NCBI RefSeq assembly: GCF_002006795.1 | Contig: NZ_MVDN01000001.1 | Span: forward strand, 190,083 to 254,082 | Length of the DNA: 64,000 nucleotides | Reading direction: 5' to 3' | Origin: Wohlfahrtiimonas populi | Lineage (GTDB): Bacteria; Pseudomonadota; Gammaproteobacteria; Cardiobacteriales; Wohlfahrtiimonadaceae | Shown: one piece after another, positions 1 to 9,775 of the stretch | Position numbering within the stretch: position 1 is the first letter of the stretch | Layout of the letters: every line of letters starts with the position of its first letter | Program-made: the position numbers and the translations under genes | Notes under the pieces: generated by a model | Database searches by the model: none | Told to the model about the DNA's origin: nothing | Seen by the model: only the letters and a program-made list of their open reading frames with translations

Positions 1-94
1 CTTTTCATTCACTTTTGAATTTTTAGTTTTATATATTCAACAATATCTGCTAGCATCCTTCAACTGATAATTTTCAACGAATTTCACTAAAATT

Positions 95-123
95 TTGAAA
101 CTTTGAAGTGATATACGTATAAT
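95..123 (+). promoter_or_regulatory. Candidate sigma70 promoter of aroQ-accB-accC
   Basis: A TTGAAA -35 (95-100) and a perfect TATAAT -10 (118-123) are separated by 17 bp and lie 33 bp before the aroQ start. This is near-consensus sigma70 spacing. The assignment is by inspection only. The rest of positions 1-155 shows nothing else. Confidence 0.6.
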
Positions 124-155
124 TACCCTATTTTATGTCACTACTATGAGGCAAC

Positions 156-614
156 ATGTCTATAACAGACTCTCCTAAGGTATTGTTAATCAATGGTCCC
201 AACCTTAATATGATTGGAACTAGGGAGCCGCATATCTATGGTTCAACCACACTCATACAACTAGAAGAACAGCTGACAGAAAAAGCAAAACAACTAGAGT
301 TCGCTCTTACCTGCTTTCAATCTAACATTGAAGGCGAAATCATCACGCAGATTCAACAAGCAAAAGCTAATAACGTTGATGTGATCATCATAAATCCAGG
401 CGCATATACACACACAAGTATTGGAATTCGTGATGCTTTTTTAAGCGTACAGATTCCTTTTATAGAAATCCATATTTCAAACGTGTATGCTCGTGAACAT
501 TTTAGACATCACTCATATTTATCAGATGTTGCTTCAGGAATTCTGGTGGGACATGGTCTTTTTGGCTACGAGCTTGCGCTCTATCGCGCCCAAAATATCA
601 TCTCATCAAGATAA
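156..614 (+). CDS. aroQ: Type II 3-dehydroquinate dehydratase
   Basis: Converts 3-dehydroquinate to 3-dehydroshikimate in the cytosolic shikimate pathway. The 152-residue length is typical of the small dodecameric type II enzyme. Visible family motifs are the N-terminal [20 protein letters not shown] stretch with the flexible lid Arg and Tyr, the central [10 protein letters not shown] segment, and [18 protein letters not shown] carrying the catalytic His region. A GAGG ribosome site (148-151) precedes the ATG. accB starts 32 bp downstream, the common gammaproteobacterial aroQ-accB-accC arrangement, so the three genes probably share the upstream promoter. Identification is by family motifs and I see nothing unusual. 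Confidence 0.97.
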   Translation: MSITDSPKVLLINGPNLNMIGTREPHIYGSTTLIQLEEQLTEKAKQLEFALTCFQSNIEGEIITQIQQAKANNVDVIIINPGAYTHTSIGIRDAFLSVQIPFIEIHISNVYAREHFRHHSYLSDVASGILVGHGLFGYELALYRAQNIISSR

Positions 615-646
615 TTAATAACTTTGTCGTAGGAGAATACAAACTC

Positions 647-1117
647 ATGGATATTCGTAAAATTAAAAATTTGATTGACCTAGTTGATGAATCAACAATT
701 TCTGAAATCGAAATCATTGAAGGCGAAGGTTCAATCCGTATTAGCCGTAATACACAAGGCGCAGCAGTAGCACACGTTGCACCAGCTGTACCTGCATTCA
801 ACCCAATGCAACAAATCGTTGCAACAACGGCAGCACCCGCAGCTCCTCAAGTGGCAGCGCCTGCAACACCAGCATTACCAGAAGGTAAAGTGATTCGTTC
901 ACCAATGGTTGGTACTTTCTACACAGCAGCATCTCCAACATCTAAAGCATTCACAGGCGTTGGCGAAACAGTTAACATTGGTGACACTGTTTGTATCGTA
1001 GAAGCAATGAAAATGTTTAATCAGATCGAAGCGGAAATCTCAGGAAAAGTTGTATCGATCCTTGTTCAAAATGGTGAGCCAGTGGAATTCGATCAACCGC
1101 TCTTCATTCTTGAATAA
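647..1117 (+). CDS. accB: Acetyl-CoA carboxylase biotin carboxyl carrier protein
   Basis: Carries the biotin that moves carboxyl groups between biotin carboxylase (AccC) and the carboxyltransferase (AccA/AccD) in the first committed step of fatty-acid synthesis. The 156-residue protein has an N-terminal AccC-interacting helix, an Ala/Pro-rich linker (about residues 38-80) and a C-terminal biotinyl domain. The biotin-acceptor motif EAMKMF places the modified lysine at residue 122. An AGGAG site at 631-635 supports the ATG. accC follows after 15 bp. A matching accD is in this window at 6118; accA is not seen here. Confidence 0.97.
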   Translation: MDIRKIKNLIDLVDESTISEIEIIEGEGSIRISRNTQGAAVAHVAPAVPAFNPMQQIVATTAAPAAPQVAAPATPALPEGKVIRSPMVGTFYTAASPTSKAFTGVGETVNIGDTVCIVEAMKMFNQIEAEISGKVVSILVQNGEPVEFDQPLFILE

Positions 1118-1132
1118 GATAAGGACAATTCC

Positions 1133-2479
1133 ATGATTAAAAAAATACTAATCGCGAATCGTGGTGAAATTGCACTACGCATTTTGCGAGCTTGTAAAGA
1201 AATGAACATTGAAACTGTTGCGGTTTACTCCACAGCAGATAGAGACTTAAAACATGTGCTTTTAGCAGATGATTCTATTTGTATCGGACCACCACAATCT
1301 TTTTCAAGCTACTTGAACATGCCACAATTGATTGCAGCAGCAGAATTAACTGATGCAGATGCAATCCATCCTGGTTATGGTTTCTTGGCTGAAAATGCTG
1401 ACTTTGCTGAGCGTGTTGAAGAATCAGGATTCATCTTCATCGGCCCACGCGCTGAAACAATACGTCTAATGGGTGATAAAGTTTCTGCGAAAAAAGCAAT
1501 GATTGAAGCTGGTGTTCCTTGCGTTCCAGGTTCGCCAGGTGCATTAACTGAAGATGGCAATGCAAACTTAAAATTAGCAGCTGAAATCGGCTATCCTGTC
1601 ATCATCAAAGCTTCAGGCGGCGGCGGTGGTCGTGGTATGCGTGTTGTTCATGATGCTAAAGAATTATTGTCTTCTATTGAATTAACAAAAGCAGAAGCAA
1701 GTGCTGCATTTGGCAATCCAATGGTTTACATGGAAAAATTCTTAGAAAAACCTCGCCATGTAGAAATTCAAGTATTGTCTGATGAACATGGCAATGCTGT
1801 ATTCTTAGGTGAACGCGATTGTTCTATGCAACGCCGTCACCAAAAAGTATTAGAAGAAGCATTGGCTCCAGGCATCACAGAAGAAGAACGTGCTCGCATT
1901 GGTGAAGCTTGTGTTAATGCATGTAAGCGCATTGGTTATCGTGGTGCTGGTACATTTGAATTCTTGTATGAAAACGGCGAATTCTACTTCATCGAAATGA
2001 ATACACGTATTCAAGTTGAGCATCCTGTTTCTGAATTAGTGACAGGCATCGACTTAATCCGTGCACAAATTGATATCGCAAATGGTAAGCCATTAAAATT
2101 CACACAAGAAGATATCAAGTTCTCTGGCCATGCGATCGAATGCCGTATCAATGCCGAAGATCCAAAATCATTCTTACCTTCACCAGGAACAATCACAACA
2201 TTCGTCCCACCTGGTGGCCCTGGCATCCGTGTAGATACTCATATCTATGCTGGTTACAAAGTTCCACCTTACTATGACTCAATGATCGGTAAAATTATTG
2301 CTCATGGTCATACACGTGATATTGCAATCGCTCGTTTACGTAACGCATTGCAAGAAACTGTGATCGAAGGCATCAAAACAAATATCTCATTGCACTTGAA
2401 GATCTTAAACGATCCTAACTTCATCAAAGGTGGCACGGATATCCATTACTTGGAAAAAATGTTGAAAGAATCTGATTAA
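1133..2479 (+). CDS. accC: Acetyl-CoA carboxylase, biotin carboxylase subunit
   Basis: ATP-dependent carboxylation of the biotin on AccB. At 448 residues it has full family length. The N-terminal biotin carboxylase domain opens with [19 protein letters not shown]. The central ATP-grasp domain has the glycine-rich loop [14 protein letters not shown] (about residue 160), and [14 protein letters not shown] supplies the catalytic Glu and Arg. The C-terminal domain contains the INAEDP motif. It is the last gene of aroQ-accB-accC and is followed by a rho-independent terminator. I see no sign of decay. Confidence 0.97.
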   Translation: MIKKILIANRGEIALRILRACKEMNIETVAVYSTADRDLKHVLLADDSICIGPPQSFSSYLNMPQLIAAAELTDADAIHPGYGFLAENADFAERVEESGFIFIGPRAETIRLMGDKVSAKKAMIEAGVPCVPGSPGALTEDGNANLKLAAEIGYPVIIKASGGGGGRGMRVVHDAKELLSSIELTKAEASAAFGNPMVYMEKFLEKPRHVEIQVLSDEHGNAVFLGERDCSMQRRHQKVLEEALAPGITEEERARIGEACVNACKRIGYRGAGTFEFLYENGEFYFIEMNTRIQVEHPVSELVTGIDLIRAQIDIANGKPLKFTQEDIKFSGHAIECRINAEDPKSFLPSPGTITTFVPPGGPGIRVDTHIYAGYKVPPYYDSMIGKIIAHGHTRDIAIARLRNALQETVIEGIKTNISLHLKILNDPNFIKGGTDIHYLEKMLKESD

Positions 2480-2506
2480 TCATCAGTTAATTTCTAAGTC
2501 ATTATT

Positions 2507-2536
2507 AAAAGCTCTGAGCAATCAGAGCTTTTTTAT
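2507..2536 (+). terminator. Rho-independent terminator after accC
   Basis: AAAAGCTCTGA (2507-2517), a GCAA loop and TCAGAGCTTTT (2522-2532) form a perfect 11-bp hairpin running into a T tract. It closes the aroQ-accB-accC operon. Confidence 0.85.
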
Positions 2537-2563
2537 TACCTATATAATTTTATCAATTAATAA

Positions 2564-2597
2564 TAATAAAAAAGCCACAATCCTTCAATTGCGGCTT
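2564..2597 (-). terminator. Rho-independent terminator after the TonB-dependent receptor
   Basis: On the minus strand AAAGCCGCAAT and ATTGTGGCTTT pair across a short loop (with one G-T pair) and are followed by six T residues (plus-strand A tract from 2567). It lies directly downstream of the receptor stop codon. Confidence 0.75.
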
Positions 2598-2622
2598 TCA
2601 TTCAAATACCGCTTAAATCATA

Positions 2623-4932
2623 CTAAAATTGATATAAAACACTCAAGCGGATATCTCGTCCTGGTGCAGGTACTTTTTCGCTTAAATACGGCGAATAATT
2701 CTTATTAAAGAGGTTATCTACAGTTAAGTTAACCTTTGGGCCTTTATCACCATAAGGTTGATAAACCATGAAGATATTGTGTACTGAATAACCTGGTGTT
2801 AATGGATAGCTTAATGCACCTGCTTTAGGATCTAGTGTGACAGGTGATCTTGTTTGTTTACGTACCATTTTACTTTGCCAACCTAAACTAAAATTATATT
2901 GAGGAATATTAAAACCAATGGTTGCCGTCAATTCTCTTGGTGGAATATCTCGCAACCAAGTACCATTTTCTTGCCAAATATTACGTGGTGAGCCCTTACG
3001 CTTCCCCTTAATAATAGTTGCAGCTAATCCACCAAAAACATATTCACTGTCATATTTAAAATCTAACTCTAGTCCCTTAATCGTATAACCTGGGCCATTA
3101 TGATATGAACTCATCGGTTTACCACAAGCTTTATTACTTCCTGTTAGATGATGCTCTTCACAGTAAATTGCGCCAATTTTACGAATGACCTCATTTTTAA
3201 CCTTATTGTGGAAGCCTGTCACTTGGAATGTTAAACGATCATCTGAAGCAATCACATTTTGTAAATTCAACATACCGCCCAAACGTAATGCACGTAATTT
3301 CTCTTTCCCTAAATCACGGCTTGTGCCATTAGGCCCACTTGTGCCTGCTGTTTGCACTGTATATTGATCATGAATATTAGGTGATTGCCAGCTATGTGAA
3401 TAATCTGTAAACAATGCCCATGTATTAGTGGGTTGCCAATAAACAGATAATCTCGGTGAGAATCCTTCATATTTTACAGAGCGATAATCATGACCATCTC
3501 TAGGGTTTGTAGAAGCATAACCCGCAATATTGCCAAAGCTCTGGTTTTTTACATGATCATAACGTAACGATGGCGTCACTGTAAAATCGCCCCATTTAAT
3601 TTCATCTGCAATGTAAGCACTTGTGATCGTTTGACGACCTGCCGGCAAAAATGGTGGCGTAAAGTAACCATAATTGAATTCTTGCTTGCCATATTTACCG
3701 CTATCATAAAACATCGTTGCTGTTTGCTGCTTACGTAAATATTGCAAACCCACAGTGACATTATGCTGAATCTCACCTGTATTAAAAACACTGCTATTTC
3801 TTAAATGAATGTTGGTATTTTTATAGGTTGTCCAATTCTCTTTACCAAAAGTTGATAATAAAATTGATGGTGGTTTTTGCCCAGGCACAGGTGAAATTTT
3901 TTGATCATGCTGTTTAGTTTCAGAATATGCAACATCAGCTTTAAAATTAATGAAAGGATTCTCTGATGGCAAATATTCAAAATTCGCACTGTAATTTTTA
4001 TCATGTTGATCACGATAAAAAATTCGACGCTTCCAATCATAGCCATTATTAGGCTCAGTTGTAATCGTATTACCGCCCATTGCAGCAAAGGGCATCCAAC
4101 CTTTATATTGTGTATTAGAAGCCGATAACGTTAATTTTGCCTCTTCGCCTAAATAAATATTACTTTTAGCCAAATAGCTATACTGATCCATAGATGAACC
4201 ACGATATTTTTCATGATTGGCTAAGCGGACATCATTCGATTGGCTATTGGTGTAATAAATCAAACCATTAATGATCTGATTTTTAGATTGCCCATAAATT
4301 GCCGCAGTATAATTATCTTGGTCATTATTAGTGTGATGGCCATATTTGATAAAAGCACCTAAATTTTGATTCTCTCTTAAGAAATCTTTAGCATCTTTTG
4401 TCGTCAATTGAACATTACCACCAAAACCACCATTACCAACATCAGGACTGAAAGCCCCTTTGTTGACTGTCACTTGCTTGATCAAATCAGGATCAACGAA
4501 TAATGTCCCTTGACGATATTTACCAAAAGTTTTCAGTGCACCATCCACCATAATGGGTACAGATTGCGTATCACTCATCCCCCAAATATTCAAAACCTGC
4601 CCACCAGGCCTTGGGCTTCCGCCCATTGTCACACCAGGCATCTTATCCAAGACAGAAGCCATATTACTACCTTGAATAATATCCAACTGCGTTTGGTTTA
4701 ATGTGCTTTTCCCTACTTCGCTAGCACCTAATCCTTGATCAATTCCAATGATGCTTTGTGATGTGACTTGCACCACTACTTGCGATAAATTAATCGCTGA
4801 TTGCTCATCAATACTCTCTTCTTTTTTCTTCAGTGGATCATCTTCGGCATAAACCATTTGTCCTGTTAATAAACATGCCACAATAATTGCCAATGGCTTA
4901 ATCTGATACTGCTTTATCTCAACGCCTAACAT
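2623..4932 (-). CDS. TonB-dependent outer-membrane receptor (iron/haem or siderophore type)
   Basis: An outer-membrane gated beta-barrel for TonB-driven uptake, probably of an iron compound. The 769-residue protein has an N-terminal signal peptide ending near AEDDP, a possible TonB box (SQVVVQVTSQ, about residue 50), a plug domain (VLDKMPGV, IMVDGA, ITVNKG-like VTVNKGAFS) and a long barrel. It ends in the aromatic LSVLYQF typical of outer-membrane insertion signals. A DSHSW-type barrel segment (TDYSHSWQSPN) recalls the FRAP region of haem/haemoglobin receptors, but I cannot fix the substrate. A GAGGA site lies just before the ATG. A perfect 9-1-9 Fur palindrome 29 bp upstream predicts iron repression. 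No adjacent transport partners are present; the ABC metallophore importer at 31.3-34.1 kb could be a functional partner, which is inference. Confidence 0.9.
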   Translation of the reverse strand: MLGVEIKQYQIKPLAIIVACLLTGQMVYAEDDPLKKKEESIDEQSAINLSQVVVQVTSQSIIGIDQGLGASEVGKSTLNQTQLDIIQGSNMASVLDKMPGVTMGGSPRPGGQVLNIWGMSDTQSVPIMVDGALKTFGKYRQGTLFVDPDLIKQVTVNKGAFSPDVGNGGFGGNVQLTTKDAKDFLRENQNLGAFIKYGHHTNNDQDNYTAAIYGQSKNQIINGLIYYTNSQSNDVRLANHEKYRGSSMDQYSYLAKSNIYLGEEAKLTLSASNTQYKGWMPFAAMGGNTITTEPNNGYDWKRRIFYRDQHDKNYSANFEYLPSENPFINFKADVAYSETKQHDQKISPVPGQKPPSILLSTFGKENWTTYKNTNIHLRNSSVFNTGEIQHNVTVGLQYLRKQQTATMFYDSGKYGKQEFNYGYFTPPFLPAGRQTITSAYIADEIKWGDFTVTPSLRYDHVKNQSFGNIAGYASTNPRDGHDYRSVKYEGFSPRLSVYWQPTNTWALFTDYSHSWQSPNIHDQYTVQTAGTSGPNGTSRDLGKEKLRALRLGGMLNLQNVIASDDRLTFQVTGFHNKVKNEVIRKIGAIYCEEHHLTGSNKACGKPMSSYHNGPGYTIKGLELDFKYDSEYVFGGLAATIIKGKRKGSPRNIWQENGTWLRDIPPRELTATIGFNIPQYNFSLGWQSKMVRKQTRSPVTLDPKAGALSYPLTPGYSVHNIFMVYQPYGDKGPKVNLTVDNLFNKNYSPYLSEKVPAPGRDIRLSVLYQF

Positions 4933-4960
4933 GATTTCCTCATGAAAAAGCGCATATATT

Positions 4961-4979
4961 AATGATAATGATTATCATT
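4961..4979 (-). promoter_or_regulatory. Fur box upstream of the TonB-dependent receptor
   Basis: AATGATAAT G ATTATCATT is a perfect 9-1-9 palindrome and fits the classical 19-bp Fur operator very closely. It is 29-47 bp upstream of the receptor start, where a repressor would cover the promoter. Confidence 0.85.
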
Positions 4980-5045
4980 TGCAATCAATAATTATTTATA
5001 TATTTTATTTCTAATAATCACGATCTATTATTAATAATATTTTGA

Positions 5046-5074
5046 TAATAAAAAACCTCACATCAGTGAGGTTT
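5046..5074 (-). terminator. Rho-independent terminator after sufT
   Basis: AAACCTCAC (5053-5061), loop ATCA and GTGAGGTTT (5066-5074) form a perfect 9-bp stem. On the minus strand it runs into a T tract, 27 bp after the sufT stop. Confidence 0.85.
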
Positions 5075-5100
5075 CTAACAATGCTTTCAGCAATCTATAC

Positions 5101-5490
5101 TTAAAGCATGTTGAGTTCTAATTTAGCACGTAAAGACATACGCTCTGGCGTCCAGAAGGGTTCCCAAACTAAATCCACAACACATTCTGTAATTTCAGGT
5201 GAAGCCATCACTGCGTTTTGCACCCACTCAGGCATAGAACCTGCCACTGGGCAACCTGGCGCTGTCAATGTCATATCTACTTTGATTTTGAAATTGTCTT
5301 CTGTTGTATCCAAAAATTCGATTACATAAACCAAGCCCAATTCGTAAATATCCACTGGAATTTCAGGGTCATATACGCGCTTAATGTTCGCAATGATATC
5401 TTCAACTAACGCTTCACTTGCTTCTGTCTTTTCAACACCTTCAGCATAGTAAATAACCGCTTCATGCGGTGATCTTTCTACATCACTCAT
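5101..5490 (-). CDS. sufT: SufT-like MIP18/DUF59 iron-sulfur assembly protein
   Basis: A 129-residue MIP18-family (DUF59) protein. The family helps iron-sulfur cluster delivery or maturation, and SufT is its Suf-linked branch. The characteristic core is visible: YDPEIPVDIYELGLVY (about residue 40), the KVDMTLTAPGCPVAGSMP segment with the conserved Cys, and a C-terminal VWEPFWTPERMS motif. It lies 15 bp downstream of sufU on the same strand, so the two are probably co-transcribed, and it ends at a strong terminator. The remaining suf genes (sufB, C, D, S) are not in this window. The link to Suf rather than another pathway rests on the sufU neighbour. Confidence 0.88.
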   Translation of the reverse strand: MSDVERSPHEAVIYYAEGVEKTEASEALVEDIIANIKRVYDPEIPVDIYELGLVYVIEFLDTTEDNFKIKVDMTLTAPGCPVAGSMPEWVQNAVMASPEITECVVDLVWEPFWTPERMSLRAKLELNML

Positions 5491-5505
5491 TCATCATTCC
5501 TTAGG

Positions 5506-5961
5506 TTATTCTGTTTTAACGGGTTCGTTATTTTCAGTCAATGCTGCATGAAGCGCATGCCATGATAATGTTGCACATTTAACGCGCGCAGGATATTTCT
5601 TAACGCCAGTCAAAATTGCTAAACGACCTAAACCGCTGCTATCGACGTCATCATCAGATGTCACTGCATCATGGAAAAGATGATAAAGCGCTTCTGCTTC
5701 TTCAATCGTTTTGCCTTTCACAGCTTCTGTCATTAAAGAACTAGATGCTGTTGAAATCGCACAGCCTTCACCTTTAAATGCCACATCTTGAATCACGCCA
5801 TTGTCATCAACGGTCAAAAATACTTTAATTTGATCACCACACAATGGATTATGCCCACGGGCAGAATGCGTTGCAGGATCAATCACACGAAAATTACGAG
5901 GTTTTTTATTGTGATCAAGAATAACTTCTTGATACAACGCCTGTAAATCTGAATCCATCAT
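5506..5961 (-). CDS. sufU: SufU/NifU-type iron-sulfur scaffold or sulfur-transfer protein
   Basis: A 151-residue IscU/SufU superfamily protein that accepts sulfur from the SufS cysteine desulfurase. The three conserved cysteines are visible in NPLCGD, GEGCAIS and RVKCATL, with the Asp of the first motif. The insertion between the second and third Cys (about residues 85-125) is longer than in IscU, which is a SufU hallmark. SufU-type proteins are more usual in Gram-positives than in gammaproteobacteria, which mostly use SufE, so this is a useful taxonomic clue. It is transcribed with sufT and divergently from accD. The first or second Met (5961 or 5958) could start it. Confidence 0.88.
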   Translation of the reverse strand: MMDSDLQALYQEVILDHNKKPRNFRVIDPATHSARGHNPLCGDQIKVFLTVDDNGVIQDVAFKGEGCAISTASSSLMTEAVKGKTIEEAEALYHLFHDAVTSDDDVDSSGLGRLAILTGVKKYPARVKCATLSWHALHAALTENNEPVKTE

Positions 5962-6117
5962 TTGTCTTGCTCATCATATAGGACTAAAAGAGTTCACAAT
6001 TATACGCTCTTTTTAAATTGACCGCATTAAGAATGCCATTAAATTCTACTCTATTGAGTATTTATCCGGAATAATTTATCATTGCTAATCCACTTCAACT
6101 TAGTTAAAGGTGTATCA

Positions 6118-7020
6118 ATGAGTTCATGGTTCGACCGTCTTAACCCAATGCGTATCAAAAGTACTAGTCCTAATAAAAAAGTACCTGAAGGCATTTGGAA
6201 AAACTGTAAAAGCTGTGATGCTATTCTTTATCAGCAAGAATTAGAGCAAAACTTAAATGTTTGCCCAAAATGTGATCACCACATGAAAATTTCTGCAAGA
6301 AGTCGTCTATTAAACTTCTTGGATACAGGTTCAACTGAAGAAATTGCAGGCCATTTAGAGCCAATCGATTTCTTAGGTTTTAAAGATGTTGAGCCTTATA
6401 AAAATCGCATCAGTAAAGCACAAAAAGCAACAGGCGAAAAAGATTCGATGATCGCAATGTCAGGTATGTTAAAAAATATCCCTGTGGTTGCATGTGCATT
6501 TGAATTTGACTTCATGGGCGCATCCATGGGTTCTGTTGTGGGTGAGCGTTTCAAGCGTGCAGCAGATTTAGCATTTGCAGAACGTAGACCATTAATCGTG
6601 TTCGCAGCTAGTGGCGGCGCACGTATGCAAGAAGGTTTAACATCTTTAATGCAAATGGCGAAAACATCTGCAATCATCGGTAAAATGAATGATGAAAAAA
6701 TCCCGTTCATTTCTGTATTAACGCACCCTACTTATGGTGGTGTTTCTGCAAGTTTCGCGATGCTAGGTGATATCATCATCGCTGAACCCAAAGCTTTCAT
6801 CGGTTTTGCAGGCCCTCGTGTTATCGAACAAACTGTTCGTGAAAAATTACCTGAAGGCTTCCAACAAAGTGAATTCTTATTGGAAAAAGGTGCTATCGAT
6901 ATGATCATTGATCGCCGTGAAATGCGTAATGAAATTACATCAATCTTATCTAAGCTTTACCAATTGCCAGAACCTTTCTCAGAAACTTCTTTTCAACAAG
7001 CGGAAGAAACAGCAGAATAA
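6118..7020 (+). CDS. accD: Acetyl-CoA carboxylase carboxyltransferase beta subunit
   Basis: With AccA it moves the carboxyl group from biotin on AccB to acetyl-CoA, giving malonyl-CoA. The 300-residue protein has the N-terminal four-cysteine zinc domain (CKSCDAILY and CPKCDHHMK) followed by a crotonase-fold carboxyltransferase domain with [12 protein letters not shown] and [13 protein letters not shown] chose the ATG at 6118 because an AAAGG site lies 7 bp upstream and MSSWFDRL matches the family N terminus; an upstream in-frame ATG at 6082 would add 12 unrelated residues. folC starts one base after its stop, giving the conserved accD-folC-dedD-cvpA order. Confidence 0.96.
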   Translation: MSSWFDRLNPMRIKSTSPNKKVPEGIWKNCKSCDAILYQQELEQNLNVCPKCDHHMKISARSRLLNFLDTGSTEEIAGHLEPIDFLGFKDVEPYKNRISKAQKATGEKDSMIAMSGMLKNIPVVACAFEFDFMGASMGSVVGERFKRAADLAFAERRPLIVFAASGGARMQEGLTSLMQMAKTSAIIGKMNDEKIPFISVLTHPTYGGVSASFAMLGDIIIAEPKAFIGFAGPRVIEQTVREKLPEGFQQSEFLLEKGAIDMIIDRREMRNEITSILSKLYQLPEPFSETSFQQAEETAE

Positions 7021-7021
7021 A

Positions 7022-8296
7022 ATGCGTAAAGACCTAAATCAATGGTTAGCAGAACTTGAAAAAATCCATCCACTTGCGATGGATTTTAAGTTAGAGCGTA
7101 TCCAAAAAGTTTTCCAACAATTGAATGTTTTACCCATCGCACCATTTGTCATTACGGTTGCGGGCACTAATGGTAAAGGTTCTACCACCAATACGATTGC
7201 ATCCATTTGCCAATCTGCTAGTGTTTCCGTTGGATTATATACATCGCCACATATGCATCGTTTCAATGAGCGCATTCAAATCAATGGCATCGAAGCTAGT
7301 GATGAAGAGATCATTGAAGCATTTGAAGCAATTCAAATTGCACGCGGTGAAATTACACTCACTTATTTTGAATTCGCAACACTTGCAGCATTTTATCTAT
7401 TTCACAAACATAAAATAGATATTGCTGTATTGGAAGTTGGTTTAGGCGGCAGATTAGATGCTACAAATATTGTGGATGCTGATCTTTCTGTCATTACACC
7501 GATAGATTTAGATCATACCAATCTATTGGGCAATACAATTACTGAAATTGCATTTGAAAAAGCGGGCATCATTAAGCCCAACGCTTTAGCGATTTCCGCA
7601 GAAAATGCGCCCAATATTTCTATCATTGAACAAGCGCAAAAAAATCATGCATCGCTTTTGCATGCTGGCAAAGATTTTCAATATCACAAAGTGGATGAAT
7701 CATCTTGGCAGTATCACTATCAAGATCATACTTTTACTTTCCCAATGCCGAAATTACAAGGTGATCATCAATTACAAAATGCAGCCGCTGCAATCACAGC
7801 CCTATTCAATAGCCCAATGAAAGATCAATTGACTGAATCCATCATTGCTCATGGCTTATTGAATACACAGCTCAAAGGCCGATTTGAAAAAGTCATTCAC
7901 AATCACTGTGAATTTTACTTTGATGTTACCCATAATCCGCAAGGTGCTGCGATCCTACATAATCTTTTAAAACCTTATCGTGCAAAAGGCCAAAAAATCA
8001 TTGCAGTTTTAGGTATGCTCAAAGATAAAGATGCCGCCAACTTAGCTTCTGCGCTAAAAAATGATATCGATGGTTGGGTTTTAGCATCCTTAGAAGGCGA
8101 TCGTGGGCAAACCGCAGAACATCTGAAAGAACGCATTGAACCATTTTTAAATCATAATCATATTGTTTTAACAGAAAATTCTGTCGCAAGCGCATGCCAA
8201 AAGGCGCTCAGCCTAAAACAAAATGATGATATAATCTTAGTGTTTGGATCATTCCATACAGTAAGTGAAGGATTAGACTGGATTAATCAGAGATAA
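7022..8296 (+). CDS. folC: Folylpolyglutamate/dihydrofolate synthase
   Basis: Adds glutamate to dihydropteroate and to tetrahydrofolates in the cytosol. The 424-residue Mur-ligase-fold protein has the P-loop TVAGTNGKGSTT (about residue 50), GLYTSPHMHRFNERIQ, the LEVGLGGRLDATN motif and the C-terminal domain with DVTHNPQGA. The ATG at 7022 follows the accD stop by one base, so translation is probably coupled; longer in-frame extensions into accD do not resemble the family. The SPOR-domain gene begins 4 bp after its stop. Confidence 0.95.
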   Translation: MRKDLNQWLAELEKIHPLAMDFKLERIQKVFQQLNVLPIAPFVITVAGTNGKGSTTNTIASICQSASVSVGLYTSPHMHRFNERIQINGIEASDEEIIEAFEAIQIARGEITLTYFEFATLAAFYLFHKHKIDIAVLEVGLGGRLDATNIVDADLSVITPIDLDHTNLLGNTITEIAFEKAGIIKPNALAISAENAPNISIIEQAQKNHASLLHAGKDFQYHKVDESSWQYHYQDHTFTFPMPKLQGDHQLQNAAAAITALFNSPMKDQLTESIIAHGLLNTQLKGRFEKVIHNHCEFYFDVTHNPQGAAILHNLLKPYRAKGQKIIAVLGMLKDKDAANLASALKNDIDGWVLASLEGDRGQTAEHLKERIEPFLNHNHIVLTENSVASACQKALSLKQNDDIILVFGSFHTVSEGLDWINQR

Positions 8297-8300
8297 AACT

Positions 8301-9083
8301 ATGAATAAAAAATTACAACAACGCATCGTCGGCTCTATCGCTGTTTTGGCATTATTGATCTTAATTTTGCCACACCTATTCTCGTCCAACGAATATAAAG
8401 TCCCAACACCGCCTGCAAATCAACAAAACAATGCTCAGACATCTACGCCAACAACAATGCCGAGCAATAACTTTGATGATTTTCAATCACCAACAATTTC
8501 TGTCGACCCAATTCCAACGCTACCTAACAACGGTCAAACAGCTAACAATGCAGACCCAATTTCAGAAAGTACTTGGAATAATGTCACTCATCAGCAAAAT
8601 ACAAACACCGCACCAATGATGCCTGTTCAACTACAACGTGATCCTAATGTTTCTATTGCAGAACAATTATTAGCAGAAGCGAATCAACAAGCGCCTGCAA
8701 TCCCTGCTCAAAACAGACCCAATAACACTGCTAGCAAGCCAAACAATACAAACAACAATCAAGCAAAAGCACCTACTAACCAATTGCCAAAAATTGAATT
8801 GATTGGAACAACGCAATCAAAATCTAGCGCTAACAACCAAGCTCAAGCTACTGCACAACCTAAATTTACATGGTATGTTCAAGTGGGCTCTTATTCCAGT
8901 AAAGAAAATGCCAATAAAGCAATGATGGAATATAGAAAACGTGGTTACTCTTCTGAAGTTGCTTATTTATCAGGACAATATAAAGTACGTATCGGACCAT
9001 TGAAAACACAAGACAATGCGAAAAACGTGCAAGCAGATTTAAAACGCCAAGGGCAAAATAGCTACATCATTCAAATTCAATAA
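8301..9083 (+). CDS. dedD: DedD-like SPOR-domain cell-division protein
   Basis: A probable septal peptidoglycan-binding membrane protein. The 260 residues comprise a short cytoplasmic N terminus, one transmembrane helix (about residues 11-28, VGSIAVLALLILILPHLF), a long Asn/Gln/Pro/Thr-rich low-complexity periplasmic linker and a C-terminal SPOR domain beginning at WYVQVGSYSSKENA. SPOR domains bind denuded glycan strands at the division site. Position between folC and cvpA is that of dedD in many gammaproteobacteria, so I use that name although the linker itself is not conserved. Confidence 0.85.
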   Translation: MNKKLQQRIVGSIAVLALLILILPHLFSSNEYKVPTPPANQQNNAQTSTPTTMPSNNFDDFQSPTISVDPIPTLPNNGQTANNADPISESTWNNVTHQQNTNTAPMMPVQLQRDPNVSIAEQLLAEANQQAPAIPAQNRPNNTASKPNNTNNNQAKAPTNQLPKIELIGTTQSKSSANNQAQATAQPKFTWYVQVGSYSSKENANKAMMEYRKRGYSSEVAYLSGQYKVRIGPLKTQDNAKNVQADLKRQGQNSYIIQIQ

Positions 9084-9099
9084 TTCATAACGGGATATT

Positions 9100-9753
9100 A
9101 TGAGCAATTTAAACTACATCGACATTGCCATCATTGGCATTATTGGGTTATCAACCATCATCGCATTTTTCAGAGGGCTAATTACAGAAGCCCTCTCTTT
9201 GCTTGTATGGATTATTGCTTTTTGGGGGGCAGCCTACTTTTCGCAAGATGTAGCATCCATGTTACCTAGCCAATTGAATTCGCTCAGTGGCGGTAAAATT
9301 GATCTTGTAGCCACTGAAGGCTCAACAGAAGAATTGCTCGTTTCTATTTTAAGTTATGCCATCACATTCTTAGGCATTTTATTCTTAGCAGGTTTAGTGA
9401 ATCTTGCCATTTCATTGATGATTCGCTTCTTAAAAATCTCATTCATTGATCGCTTCTTAGGCATGTTCTTTGGCTTATTGCGTGGCTGGTTAGTAATAGC
9501 ATTTTTAGGTTTATTCGCAATGAATGCAGGCTTAAATAGTATTCCAATGTGGCAAAAAGCACAGTTAGCACCATTTGTAGAAACAAGTGCAAACATGATT
9601 TCTAAATTATTGCCAACGAAGTTTTTACAACAAATCAATATCAGTGAGCTTTCTAAATTATTGCAATCAGACTTGCAAACACCTCAAGCTCAGCCTCAAA
9701 GTGCACCGACTCAACAACCAGCTCAGGTTGCACCTCAACCAGTAGAACAATAG
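9100..9753 (+). CDS. cvpA: CvpA family inner-membrane protein
   Basis: A 217-residue CvpA homologue, first known as the colicin V production protein of E. coli. Four hydrophobic segments are visible (about residues 8-25, 27-46, 80-105 and 118-140), with the family RGLITEALSLLVWIIAFWGA and the later FLGMFFGLLRGWLVI region. The C-terminal 30 residues are a Gln/Pro-rich tail. It follows dedD by 16 bp. In E. coli the next gene is purF; here ubiG follows instead. Biochemical function is not well defined for the family. Confidence 0.88.
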   Translation: MSNLNYIDIAIIGIIGLSTIIAFFRGLITEALSLLVWIIAFWGAAYFSQDVASMLPSQLNSLSGGKIDLVATEGSTEELLVSILSYAITFLGILFLAGLVNLAISLMIRFLKISFIDRFLGMFFGLLRGWLVIAFLGLFAMNAGLNSIPMWQKAQLAPFVETSANMISKLLPTKFLQQINISELSKLLQSDLQTPQAQPQSAPTQQPAQVAPQPVEQ

Positions 9754-9775
9754 CTCATAGCTAGGAGAAGAAGTT

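Noticed and set aside
3576-4088. Extra minus-strand frames inside the TonB receptor gene
   Set aside because: They are alternate frames of the barrel coding sequence with no signals of their own.
5054-5074. Possible small RNA between the receptor and sufT
   Set aside because: Only a terminator hairpin is visible; no promoter or further structure could be supported.
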